This document shows, one piece after another, positions 23,608-32,762 of a DNA stretch of 35,649 nucleotides. The translations under genes were made by a program, and so were the position numbers. The DNA comes from an uncultured Saprospiraceae bacterium (lineage in GTDB: Bacteria; Bacteroidota; Bacteroidia; Chitinophagales; Saprospiraceae). Under the pieces are notes generated by a model that was not told the origin of the DNA, did no database searches, and was given only the letters and a program-made list of their open reading frames with translations. The stretch covers positions 1 to 35,649 of the forward strand of contig CALAJP010000095.1 in the NCBI GenBank assembly GCA_937922815.1, in the 5' to 3' direction. Numbering within the stretch: position 1 is the first letter of the stretch; each line of letters opens with the position of its first letter.

Positions 23608-25935
23608 TTAAAATTTAAAGGCATAAGAAACAGAAGGAATTAAAGGTAGGATACTAATCTCGCGAAGTTGTCGAGTGGCTTCACCTTCGGAATTAGTACC
23701 ATTTTCTAGTGTCGCATAATATGGGTTCTTGTTCCAATATGAATTATAGACGCCAATAATCCATTTTCTTTCGTACCGTTTTTTCTTTTTTGAAAATTCG
23801 ATACTCAAATCTAAACGGTGATAATCAGACATTCGAAATGCATTTTTATCTCCTAAGACCTCTAATTCTTCAAAATTATCACTTCTATACCTTGCTACGG
23901 GTAGGGAAATAGCGTTTCCTGTACCATAAACCCACGCTCCTGATAAAGAAATTTTTTCATTTATTTTATGAGAAACCACGACTGACAGGTCGTGCCTTCT
24001 GTCGTATCTGAAAGGATATTTTTCACCTGAATTAATATCAGGAAATTGCCGAGTATTCCATGCCAATGTATATCCAATCCAGCCTGTAGTATTTCCTTTT
24101 TTCTTCTGCAAGAAAAGTTCTAATCCATAAGCTTCACCAGTTCCTTGTGTAATTTTGGTTTGCCAATCGGCTCCAAAACCATTGATGAATGTAGTTCCCT
24201 CTTTATATGAAACGACATTATCCATTTTTTTGTAGAATACTTCAGCAGAAACTTCATAAGTCTTTTTAAACGTTTTTGCGAGACCTAATGCTGCTTGCCA
24301 AGAAGTCTGAGGCTTAATGAGTTCCGTACTTGGAACCCACAAATCGGTAGGCAAACTTAATGCTTCGCTCGTCAATAAATTAATATATTGAGTCATCGTT
24401 GAGAATGCTCCTTTTAGGGCTACATTATTTTGAAATAAATATCGCATTCCTAAACGTGGCTGAACAGAAGTATAAAACTTATCTCCAATACTAAAGCCAG
24501 AAGCGTGAACCCCTAAATTTGCTTTAAAATTGCCAAACTTCATGTCATCCTCTAAGTAAATACTATATTCTTCGGATGTAAGCTCTTGCGCACCAATGGT
24601 TTGGTTGAAATCATCACCTTCGGTGTCTAGTCTTAACTGTAATGCACCTGGACGATAACGGTGTCGAGTGGCATTTGCCCCAAATTTGATATAATGATTG
24701 GGCGTAGGAATGTAATCAAAATCAAATTTTGCTGCCCAATCTTCAATTCCAGAAACGTATTTTGCTGAAAATTTTTCAAAATTATCATCAGATTCATCGC
24801 CATAACCTACTAAAAAATCAATTTCATAATCGCTATACGTTAGGGTAGTATTTAAAAAGAGCTTATTGTTGATTTCATAATTCCATCTCAAAGCACTTAT
24901 TACATTACCCCAATTGATAGCGACATCGTTAGTGGTTTGCCCGTCTTTTATGGAATTTGAAAATACGTCCGCACCCGAATATATACTAAAAAAAAGTCGA
25001 TGCTTATCATTAATTTTATGTTGTAATTTTCCATTTATATCATAAAAATATAGTTTTGTTTTTAAATCAATACCGTCTTTTTTAGCCACATTTCTAACAA
25101 TCGGCCCAAAAACTAAATCGGCATAGGTTCTACGTGCCGAAACAATAAACGAAGTTTTGTCTTTTTTGATAGGTCCTTCAAAGGCGATTTTTGAAGAGAT
25201 TAATCCTATTGAACCTTCTCCATGAAACTCTTTTGTATTACCTTCTTTTAGGTTTATCTCTAAAACAGAAGATAATCGACCGCCGTATCTAGCAGGGAAA
25301 CCACCTTTGGTAAGGGTAACATTTTTAATAGCATCGGCATTAAATACCGAAAAAATTCCTAATAAATGACTAACGTTATAGACAGGTACTCCGTCCATTA
25401 GAATTAAGTTTTGGTCAGGGCTTCCTCCTCGTACATAAAGTCCATTTTGTCCTTCTCCACCCGATTGAACACCAGGCAAAAGTTGCAGTGTTTTTAGCAC
25501 ATCTACTTCGCCTAATAAAGCAGGGAGTTTTTTGATTTGTTCTACAGGAATGTCTACTTGACTCATTTGTACCGCCTTTTCGATAGCTTCGGCACGGTTA
25601 CTCACCACTTCTATTTCGTCTAATGTACTCTCGTCAGTCAATTTGATATTTAGATTTATATTTTTATCTAAAAAAATAGACTTTGTCTGTGATTGATACC
25701 CGATATAAGAAAAAGTAAGTGTTACGGAATCTTTGGGTAGGGTGATACTATAGAAACCATAATTATTCGTACTATTTCCATTTAAAGAAATGAGATCTAT
25801 CACGTTTGCTCCTAATAGCTTTTCGCCAGAGCTAGCGTCTTCGATATAGCCACTAATGGTGAATTTTTCTTGAGCATTGCTACCATTTACCAAAAGTATT
25901 CCTATTAATAAGGAAAGGTAAAATTTTAAGTACAT
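23608..25935 (-). CDS. TonB-dependent receptor with N-terminal carboxypeptidase-like domain
   Basis: 775 aa. Signal peptide to about residue 21, then a CarboxypepD_reg-like domain (24-105: FTISGYIEDASSGEKLLGAN ... SFSYIGYQSQ type), plug domain (LPALLGEVDVLKTLQLLPGV, LYVRGGSPDQNLILMDGVPV, FPARYGGRLSSVLEI) and a 22-strand-type barrel ending in SYAFKF. It is an outer-membrane active-transport receptor using TonB energy. It lacks the SusC-type length (about 1000 aa) and its partner is DUF4249 rather than SusD, so polysaccharide import is not implied. Confidence 0.92.
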   Translation of the reverse strand: MYLKFYLSLLIGILLVNGSNAQEKFTISGYIEDASSGEKLLGANVIDLISLNGNSTNNYGFYSITLPKDSVTLTFSYIGYQSQTKSIFLDKNINLNIKLTDESTLDEIEVVSNRAEAIEKAVQMSQVDIPVEQIKKLPALLGEVDVLKTLQLLPGVQSGGEGQNGLYVRGGSPDQNLILMDGVPVYNVSHLLGIFSVFNADAIKNVTLTKGGFPARYGGRLSSVLEINLKEGNTKEFHGEGSIGLISSKIAFEGPIKKDKTSFIVSARRTYADLVFGPIVRNVAKKDGIDLKTKLYFYDINGKLQHKINDKHRLFFSIYSGADVFSNSIKDGQTTNDVAINWGNVISALRWNYEINNKLFLNTTLTYSDYEIDFLVGYGDESDDNFEKFSAKYVSGIEDWAAKFDFDYIPTPNHYIKFGANATRHRYRPGALQLRLDTEGDDFNQTIGAQELTSEEYSIYLEDDMKFGNFKANLGVHASGFSIGDKFYTSVQPRLGMRYLFQNNVALKGAFSTMTQYINLLTSEALSLPTDLWVPSTELIKPQTSWQAALGLAKTFKKTYEVSAEVFYKKMDNVVSYKEGTTFINGFGADWQTKITQGTGEAYGLELFLQKKKGNTTGWIGYTLAWNTRQFPDINSGEKYPFRYDRRHDLSVVVSHKINEKISLSGAWVYGTGNAISLPVARYRSDNFEELEVLGDKNAFRMSDYHRLDLSIEFSKKKKRYERKWIIGVYNSYWNKNPYYATLENGTNSEGEATRQLREISILPLIPSVSYAFKF

Positions 25936-26216
25936 AGTTTTGATTGTATTTGAATATTTGGTTAAAGATATTTTCGCTTTTATTAGACGTTATTACGAAT
26001 TGGATTGTATGTGATAAAAAATAGAAATTTTTATTTTAATCAAGAAAAGCGAGGTAAAAAGAACATTTTTAATCCATCTATATTCATTTGTAATAATGTC
26101 TATTATATGAGAATAAAATAATGTGTCAAAGTATTTCAATATTATTATACTTTAACAACACTCATCTTATATTTAAAGGCTACCATTTTTGTAGAAAGGT
26201 TGGATATTGTTATTGT
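25936..26216. other. Intergenic region between the TonB receptor and the lactonase
   Basis: About 280 bp, very AT-rich. No gene, no clear promoter match to TAnnTTTG, and only a weak partial stem (GTAG/CTAC near 26179-26200) after the lactonase stop. Confidence 0.3.
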
Positions 26217-27314
26217 TTATTCAAATAATATACAAACTGGGGTAGGGGCTTCGGTTTGATTAATGTAATTCAGGGTACCCGTTAACGAATCTCTTTGAAA
26301 AGAGACTAAATTATTGGTTGATTGATTAGCAACAATAATGAAATTATTATCAGGAGAAAGTGTAAAATTACGTGGCACTTCACCTCGAGTTGATTCATAA
26401 CCTATTGCTTCTAATATACCATTGTCTTTAATTTTAAAAATAGCTATGGAATTATGCCCTCGGTTAGAAACATACAAGAACTTTCCATCATTAGAAATTT
26501 TTATATCGGCACAAGTATTTGGTTGTGTAAAATCGCTTGGCAGAGTAGATATACTAAATGAGCTACTGTAGCTATTTTTATCGTTTTTATTTACTAACGA
26601 AACGCTGCAATCTAATTCATTAACAACATAAATCCACGGATGAATAGGGTGGAAAGCAAGGTGTCTAGGACCTGCTCCTGTTTTCATGCTTAAAGTAGAA
26701 TCGGTAGCTAATACAAGTTCATTTTTGGTGGTGTCTAGCGAAGAAAACCACAATTGATTAGTCCCTAAATCTACGGAAATAACTTCATTTTCAGTAGGAC
26801 TAAAACAAGCACTGTGGGCATGTGGTGCTTCTTGACGTTCGGTAGTTCCCGAACCATAATGTTGTTGAACATCTAAGAGTTTAGAAAGCATTCCTTTTGG
26901 ACTGATTTTTAATAACCCAACATTCCCTCCCGTATAATTGGCGGTTAACACATAGCCATCTTTGTTTATTGAAACATAACAAGGGTGTGCTCCTCCTGAG
27001 GAACTTCTGTTGATGAATACCAAACTATCTTTTTTTATAGAAAAAGATTCGACACTACCTTCTAATTCTTCATTAACGGCAAGTAGTGTTTTTTTATCAT
27101 TGGAAATGGTTAAAAACGAAGGGTTTTTAGAGGCTGCTACTAAACCTATTTTTTGAAAATGCCCCTGCTCATTGATTGTATATTTATAAATTCCTTTACT
27201 ATCGGCATTTGTATAGGTTCCGACATAAAAAGAATGACTCTTTTTTATAGTTTTTTCTACACTTGTACAAGACCAAAAAGAAAGAAAACAGAAAAAAGGA
27301 ATTAAAAATTTCAT
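26217..27314 (-). CDS. Lactonase-family beta-propeller lipoprotein (6-phosphogluconolactonase-like)
   Basis: 365 aa with a lipoprotein signal (lipobox FWSC, Cys16). Seven-bladed propeller repeats of the lactonase family (PF10282-type) are visible: FYVGTYTNADSKGIYKY, NPSFLTISNDKK, GGAHPCYVSINKDG, NYTGGNVGLLKIS, APHAHSACFSPTENEV, GPRHLAFHPIHPWIYVVNEL and FLYVSNRGHNSIAIF. Cytoplasmic relatives hydrolyse 6-phosphogluconolactone, but this is an exported lipid-anchored protein, so its substrate may be another lactone. Downstream of the serine hydrolase on the same strand, with its own promoter-like box. Confidence 0.85.
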   Translation of the reverse strand: MKFLIPFFCFLSFWSCTSVEKTIKKSHSFYVGTYTNADSKGIYKYTINEQGHFQKIGLVAASKNPSFLTISNDKKTLLAVNEELEGSVESFSIKKDSLVFINRSSSGGAHPCYVSINKDGYVLTANYTGGNVGLLKISPKGMLSKLLDVQQHYGSGTTERQEAPHAHSACFSPTENEVISVDLGTNQLWFSSLDTTKNELVLATDSTLSMKTGAGPRHLAFHPIHPWIYVVNELDCSVSLVNKNDKNSYSSSFSISTLPSDFTQPNTCADIKISNDGKFLYVSNRGHNSIAIFKIKDNGILEAIGYESTRGEVPRNFTLSPDNNFIIVANQSTNNLVSFQRDSLTGTLNYINQTEAPTPVCILFE

Positions 27315-27338
27315 GTCGAATTATTTTGAAAGTTACTA

Positions 27339-27346
27339 CAAAATTA
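27339..27346 (-). promoter_or_regulatory. Possible -7 promoter box for the lactonase gene
   Basis: TAATTTTG on the reverse strand, exact TAnnTTTG, 24 nt before the ATG at 27314. Confidence 0.4.
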
Positions 27347-27399
27347 ATCGAATATACATTTTAAAAATGAATAATAGGATATTTTGGGGCTACATTCAG

Positions 27400-29532
27400 T
27401 TATCGTTTCTTTCCTGCGATCATCTTTTTTAGGTCATTGATAATTTTAGAAGAATATTTCTCTCCATTATCGTCAATATTGGATAAAAGAATGAAGGTAT
27501 AATTGTCTCCCAAAAAATTTACTAATTCAACACGAAGACCATATGTCCCAGCACTATAGCCGACTAATTTTTGATTGTAGCGATGGTCTATATCAATGCC
27601 TAGACCTAATTGAGTAAAATAGCCCCATACTCTAGGTGTTATCAAGTCTTCCCAAGTTTTGGTTTTTAGTAATGTCCCATTTGTCATTGCTGACGAAAAT
27701 TTTAATAGATCCTCTGCCGTTGTATAATATACATCGGCTGGTGTAGTTTTAGTGAGATAATAATCATTTTTTTTGAGCTTGGTTTCGTCCGTTAAATAAC
27801 TAGTATAACCATCAGCAAAATATCTATTTAATTCTTCAATATTTAAATCTTCTGTTTGGTTCATTCCTGCAACACCAAATACATCTTCTTGCATGAATTC
27901 ATAATAACTTTTGTGAGCTACAGCTTCTATAATTAGCCCCAATAATATGTATCCACCACCAGAATAAATATATTTATTACCAGGCTCAAATTCTAATGGT
28001 TTGTCAATAATGAGTGAAACATAATCATCTAATGATTGGTATTTATTATTGGCTTTTTCCAGAATATCTGTACTTAGAACTTTGGCAACCCCCGAAGTGT
28101 GAGAAAGTAATTGATGAATATAAACAGATTCTCGAATTTTTTCATTTGGGTAGTCTGGTAGATATTGACCGACGGTATTGTAAATATTTAACTTACCCTC
28201 GTCATGTAGTTTCAAAATGCCAACGGCTGTAAATAGTTTCGCTACACTTCCTACATTGAATTGAGTTAGCTTTGTGATAGGGGCATGGTGTTGTAGATTG
28301 GCGTAACCTCGCTTTAGGGACGAAACGATAGTATCGTTGTGAGCGACTAAAATAGATCCATTAAATTTGTCAATCTTGGAAATATAGGTTTGAATTTTGA
28401 GATTTGTTTCTTTATGATTACGGAACTTTTTAAACTTTTTGACTACCTTTTCAAGGATTTCTGCTCTCAATTTTCCATAGTCTTTATTCTGTACAGAAAT
28501 GGAAACCGATGCATTAAACGCGGGAAAATACTGAACGGTAGTTCCCCAAAAACCTCCATGACCAAAGGCATTATATCCACTGTACTGATTTTGAGAAAGC
28601 CCAAGGTAGTAAGGTTTATCCGCCATCTTGTGTATTTTCGAGTGGGAATAAATCAATTCATGAATGTGGGAATCTTCGATAATCTCGTAATTGAATAGTG
28701 CATTGCTAAAAACCGCCATATCCTTTGTGGTAGATGCTATTCCACCGCCACCATACAAGTCGAAAGAAACATCTATATCGTAGGAGTCCCAGTTTTTACG
28801 ACTCCAATATTGATGGCTTAGAGATTCTGTGTTTTTGGGTTGGTTTTCTAAAGTAGGAAACCAAGTATTTTTTATGTTGAGATTATCCCATTTGAGCATT
28901 TTTCTCATAGTCTCATAAAATGGTTTTTGGACGACTTGCTCCATTATTTCAGTGCATAAAAGATAATTTGCATCTGCATAGCGGAATATTTCACCAGGTT
29001 TGCCCAAAGGTTTTCCCTTTTTGACAGCTAAAGCCAGTTGCTCGTTTCTTGTCCAACGATGTGTAGGGTTTTTGTCAATATATGAAATATAGTCAGCGTT
29101 AGCATAATCTTCAATTCCGCTGGTGTGCGATAACAGATGTTTAATTGTAATGGCTTCTAAATTGTATCCATCATTTTGGAAAATTTGACGAGTTTTGGGC
29201 GTCAAATAATTAATAATGGCATCTTCTATGTTTAGTATTCCTTCTTCTTGAAGCCTAAGCATGGTTGTAGAAACATAAGGCTTAATAGAACTTGCAATCA
29301 AAAAAGGCTGATTTGCTTTTAATGCGGTTTGTGTTTCTTTATTAGAATACCCAACAGCATAAGATTCGGAAATGTCGTAATCAGGAGCTTCAACATGCAA
29401 CATAATGCCTACAGATTCAGGGGCGGTAGCGTATATGGAATCAATAATGGATTGAAAAGAAGTACCTAATTTTTGACTTATTAATATAAAATTAGATAAT
29501 AAAAGGATAAAAACAAAAGTATATTTTTTCAT
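27400..29532 (-). CDS. Tandem double beta-lactamase/serine-hydrolase-domain protein
   Basis: 710 aa from ATG 29532, chosen over 29562 because MKKYTFVFILLLSNFILIS is a signal peptide. Two class-C-type domains follow each other. Domain 1, about 25-360: Ser81-x-x-Lys84 (SSIKPY), Tyr185 in YADANY, and HGGFWG with His325. Domain 2, about 380-705: Ser429-x-x-Lys432 (GSVAKLF), Tyr523 in YSGGGY, and GYSAGTYG where domain 1 has HGG. Domain 2 thus keeps the SxxK lysine and serine but has Gly instead of Asn in the YxN motif and no His in motif 3. Likely periplasmic esterase/peptidase-like; the substrate is unknown. Confidence 0.85.
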   Translation of the reverse strand: MKKYTFVFILLLSNFILISQKLGTSFQSIIDSIYATAPESVGIMLHVEAPDYDISESYAVGYSNKETQTALKANQPFLIASSIKPYVSTTMLRLQEEGILNIEDAIINYLTPKTRQIFQNDGYNLEAITIKHLLSHTSGIEDYANADYISYIDKNPTHRWTRNEQLALAVKKGKPLGKPGEIFRYADANYLLCTEIMEQVVQKPFYETMRKMLKWDNLNIKNTWFPTLENQPKNTESLSHQYWSRKNWDSYDIDVSFDLYGGGGIASTTKDMAVFSNALFNYEIIEDSHIHELIYSHSKIHKMADKPYYLGLSQNQYSGYNAFGHGGFWGTTVQYFPAFNASVSISVQNKDYGKLRAEILEKVVKKFKKFRNHKETNLKIQTYISKIDKFNGSILVAHNDTIVSSLKRGYANLQHHAPITKLTQFNVGSVAKLFTAVGILKLHDEGKLNIYNTVGQYLPDYPNEKIRESVYIHQLLSHTSGVAKVLSTDILEKANNKYQSLDDYVSLIIDKPLEFEPGNKYIYSGGGYILLGLIIEAVAHKSYYEFMQEDVFGVAGMNQTEDLNIEELNRYFADGYTSYLTDETKLKKNDYYLTKTTPADVYYTTAEDLLKFSSAMTNGTLLKTKTWEDLITPRVWGYFTQLGLGIDIDHRYNQKLVGYSAGTYGLRVELVNFLGDNYTFILLSNIDDNGEKYSSKIINDLKKMIAGKKR

Positions 29533-29673
29533 TGATTTATTGATCTTTCTGATTCTAAGCACAAAGTATTATTAATTTTTAGCTTTAAAAAATATAATAT
29601 ATAATATTATTGTATGTTAGTATTTCGATACATTATACTACTGTTTATTTAAAAAACTATAAATAATAGCGAA

Positions 29674-30084
29674 ATGAAAACACATTCGACAAACTATTTT
29701 GACACGTTTATTGAAGTGGCGGAAGACACAAAAGTTAATAGAGGAACAAAACCACCTTCTAAGAATAAGAAGACTATTGCAGAAATGCAATATGAAATCA
29801 TTGTAAAGAACCCTTACAAATACACTTCAGACGATATTTTTTTTGAAGTGTTTGCAAATAGAAAAGATTTGATTGAATCAGAATACGAAGAAGCACGCAA
29901 GCAATTTTTTTCAAAGGGACAACCCTGTTTCCGAGCCTCTCCGTTGACCAAAACTTATGGGTTCGGTGTTCATAATGACAATAATGGTAGAGTGGCAATT
30001 TTTGGGGTGGAAACAGAAGAATATCAAAGATTTTTAAAAAATGGTGAAATTAAAAAAGTAAAAGCAATGAAGTCAAGAAGATGA
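29674..30084 (+). CDS. DUF6157-like small protein
   Basis: 136 aa, no signal peptide. The sequence pattern TNYFDTFIEVAEDTKVNRGT, ENPYKYTSDD-like KNPYKYTSDDIFFEVFA, KGQPCFRASPLTKTYGFGVH and EEYQRFL near the end matches a widespread uncharacterised family I remember as DUF6157, found in many bacteria as orphan stand-alone genes. Function unknown. Convergent with the decarboxylase gene. Confidence 0.7.
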   Translation: MKTHSTNYFDTFIEVAEDTKVNRGTKPPSKNKKTIAEMQYEIIVKNPYKYTSDDIFFEVFANRKDLIESEYEEARKQFFSKGQPCFRASPLTKTYGFGVHNDNNGRVAIFGVETEEYQRFLKNGEIKKVKAMKSRR

Positions 30085-30170
30085 AAACTAAAAATTAGAA
30101 TCGAAGACTAATGGTTTACCAGAAGCTAATCAATAAAAATATACTTTTTTGAATGATGTCAATTTAATAA

Positions 30171-31565
30171 TCAATACCCCAACAATTTCAACATCGCATC
30201 AGCCTTTTGTTCTTCATGGTGCAGTTTATCAACTAAATTTCCTGCTTCATCTCTTGAAATCACAATATGTTTTGGAGAAGGGATTAAACAGTGTTTTATT
30301 CCTCCGTAGCCACTTAAAGCATCTTGATAGGCACCCGTATGGAAAAAACCAATATAAAGCGGCTCATTTTTATCCCCAATTGATGGTAAGTAAACCGAAT
30401 TTTCATGAATTTCAGAATTGTAATAATCAGAATTATCACAAGTCAATCCTCCTAAATTAACTTTTGTATAATCGTTATACCATTTATTAATCGGTAAAAG
30501 TATAAATCGTTCTGCGATGCCCCAAGCATCAGGAATAGTAGTCATCAAAGAATTATCAAGCATATACCAAAGCTCTCTGTCATTCTGTTTCTTTTCAGCC
30601 AACACAGAGTAAATAATAGCTCCACTTTCGCCAACCGTGTATTTTCCAAACTCCGTATAAATATCGGGTTCTGCTACCCCTTCTTCATCGCAAGCTTCTT
30701 TAATCATATTTACTATTTGACCTATCATATATTTATAATCATAATCAAAACCTAAAGAGTTACGAATGGGCAAACCTCCTCCAATATTAAGTCCCGTCAA
30801 GGTAGGGCAAACCTTTTTTAACTGAGCATAAAGCTTTACCGCCTTTTTAAATTCTCCCCAATAATAAAGGGTATCTTTAATTCCTGTATCAACGAAAAAG
30901 TGCAACATTTTTAAGGTTACATTTTCCATTTTTTCGATTTTTTGGGTATAAAAATCGAGAACATCTTTATTTCTAATTCCTAACCGAGAAGTATAAAATT
31001 CAAAATTGGGTTCTTCTTCCGTAGCAACACGAATTCCAATATTAAAACTTCCATCAATCGCTTCATTCAGGTGGTCTAACTCAGCAATATTATCGCAAAT
31101 AGGCAAACTATTAAAACCTTCTTTCATCAAATTGGCGATACCTTGAATATAATTCTTGGGTTTAAAGCCATTATGAATCAGTAGTTTACTTTTGTCAAGT
31201 TTACCTTGTTGGTGTAGGTTAAGAATAATATTAGTATCAAAAGCAGATGAAGTTTCTAAATTAACCCCAAATTTCAAGGCTTCTTCAATGATAAAATTGA
31301 AATAATTACTTTTTGTACAGTAGCAATAATGATATTTTCCTGCATAATTCGTTGAACGAATAGCTCTAGCGAATAGATTTTTAGCCTTTTTTATCTGAAT
31401 ACCAATACGAGGAACATAACTAATACGTAATGGAGTACCGTATTTTTGAATCAGGTGTTTTATAGGAACTTGGTTAAAATATAACCAACCTTGTTCATTC
31501 AAGTCAAAACCTTCTTGTGGAAAATCAAAGGTTTGGTTTATTAAATCAAAATACTGACTATTCAA
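30171..31565 (-). CDS. speA: Arginine decarboxylase, short Bacteroidota type (alanine-racemase-fold)
   Basis: 464 aa. Fold-III PLP decarboxylase marks: CYCTKSNYF with Lys85 as the Schiff-base lysine, LNIGGGLPIRNSLGFDYDY (glycine-rich phosphate loop), TEFGKYTVGESGAIIYSV, CDNSDYYN and HTGAYQDALSGYGG (near-C-terminal Tyr). The MNSQYFDLINQTFDFP start matches Bacteroidota arginine decarboxylases, which make agmatine for polyamines from arginine and are much shorter than E. coli SpeA. It starts with TTG 31565. The choice of arginine over diaminopimelate or carboxynorspermidine rests on family pattern only. Confidence 0.78.
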   Translation of the reverse strand: MNSQYFDLINQTFDFPQEGFDLNEQGWLYFNQVPIKHLIQKYGTPLRISYVPRIGIQIKKAKNLFARAIRSTNYAGKYHYCYCTKSNYFNFIIEEALKFGVNLETSSAFDTNIILNLHQQGKLDKSKLLIHNGFKPKNYIQGIANLMKEGFNSLPICDNIAELDHLNEAIDGSFNIGIRVATEEEPNFEFYTSRLGIRNKDVLDFYTQKIEKMENVTLKMLHFFVDTGIKDTLYYWGEFKKAVKLYAQLKKVCPTLTGLNIGGGLPIRNSLGFDYDYKYMIGQIVNMIKEACDEEGVAEPDIYTEFGKYTVGESGAIIYSVLAEKKQNDRELWYMLDNSLMTTIPDAWGIAERFILLPINKWYNDYTKVNLGGLTCDNSDYYNSEIHENSVYLPSIGDKNEPLYIGFFHTGAYQDALSGYGGIKHCLIPSPKHIVISRDEAGNLVDKLHHEEQKADAMLKLLGY

Positions 31566-31597
31566 TTCAATTATTTTAAAAATGATACATTAGATAA

Positions 31598-31611
31598 ACC
31601 TACGCTTAGGT
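31598..31611. repeat. Short inverted repeat in the decarboxylase/hydrolase divergent region
   Basis: ACCTA-cgct-TAGGT. A related palindrome, ACCTAA-cagt-TTAGGT, lies at 1253-1268. With two cases only, an operator role is speculative. The rest of 31566-31801 holds no gene on strong evidence. Confidence 0.2.
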
Positions 31612-31801
31612 AGCGGATTAATTTTTTAGGAAAATCAATCCTGTTTGTGCATACAAAAATAATAAAGTTGCATTAAATTTTGATTTAAAAGCAAATTGAA
31701 GAAATGGTTTTTGAAACATTATTTAAATTAGAATTTGTAGTGCGAAGTAATTCAGCTATTTTTATACCAAATATTTTATTAACTATATACATTTTTTCTT
31801 T

Positions 31802-32713
31802 ATGCAATCCACTTATATGCTTGACCCCATTATTGGCAAACCGATGCCCGTAAAAGATTATGATGTATATAAAAACCAGCCTTGGTTTATAAAACTTATA
31901 AGAAGTATTATTCCTATCTTTTATAAACTGCTTCCTCAATTAACTATTTTAGCAGTCTTTAAAATGGCATCTATTCCGTTTCGCAGGGCGAAACATAAGA
32001 ATGCAAAAAGTGTGGCGAGCCAACTACGAAAAAATGGAGAATGGAATATTGAAAATAAAAAAATAAAATATTATAAATGGGGCAAATCCGATAAGTCTAT
32101 TTTGATGGTTCATGGTTGGGAGTCGAGAGGTACAGCCATGCGAAACTTAGTACCTCCATTATTGGAGGCTGGCTATCAAGTGGTTGCTATTGATCTGCCC
32201 GCACATGGCGATTCTTCAGCTAAGGGAACGAATATTTTAGAAGCGGGGAAGGTCGTTGCCGAAGTTTTTAACAAAGTGAACAATTTGGAAGCGATTATTT
32301 GCCATTCTTTTGGTTGTGCCGTTACAACACTAGCTTGTTCCTTAACCAAGATTCGCATCCCGAAAGTGGTTTATTGTGGTATTCCTGTGAGTACGTATAA
32401 AATAATAGATACTGCTCGAAATTTTGCCAATTTACCGCCTCAGAGTATCCATCGTTTTGATGATTATATTCAAAAAAACTACAACTATAGTTTAGAAGAT
32501 TTAAACTTGAGCAAATTATTTAGGAAAACCAATATTCAAGAAGCATTTATCGTTCATGATGTGAAAGATATGATAGTTCCTTTCGAAGATGCCTCGGCAA
32601 TGGCAGGGGAACATAACAATATTCATTTACAAATAACAGAAAATCTTGGGCATTTCAGAATGTTAAAAAATACTGAAGTCGTTCAACGAATTGCATCTTT
32701 TATTCACCAATAA
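31802..32713 (+). CDS. Alpha/beta hydrolase
   Basis: 303 aa. The oxyanion strand is SILMVHGWESRG (99-110), the nucleophile elbow CHSFGC has Ser169 (with Cys replacing the usual Gly at the first position), Asp256 lies in VKDMIVP and His284 in NLGHFRM. The first 70 residues include a hydrophobic stretch (about 28-55) that may be membrane-associated. The substrate is unknown. It is divergent from speA and followed 49 nt later by the thioredoxin-like gene. Confidence 0.85.
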   Translation: MQSTYMLDPIIGKPMPVKDYDVYKNQPWFIKLIRSIIPIFYKLLPQLTILAVFKMASIPFRRAKHKNAKSVASQLRKNGEWNIENKKIKYYKWGKSDKSILMVHGWESRGTAMRNLVPPLLEAGYQVVAIDLPAHGDSSAKGTNILEAGKVVAEVFNKVNNLEAIICHSFGCAVTTLACSLTKIRIPKVVYCGIPVSTYKIIDTARNFANLPPQSIHRFDDYIQKNYNYSLEDLNLSKLFRKTNIQEAFIVHDVKDMIVPFEDASAMAGEHNNIHLQITENLGHFRMLKNTEVVQRIASFIHQ

Positions 32714-32762
32714 GAGTACACTTTACTGTATTTTATCCATTAACTTAATTTAAAAATATTGC

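Noticed and set aside
26600-26625. Reverse-strand TGCAGCGTTT resembling the -35 block of the ECF element
   Set aside because: It lies inside the lactonase coding sequence and no TCTAAGA follows at the 14-nt spacing.
30149-30460. Forward frame opposite the decarboxylase gene
   Set aside because: It is antisense to a strongly conserved enzyme and has no protein-like features of its own.
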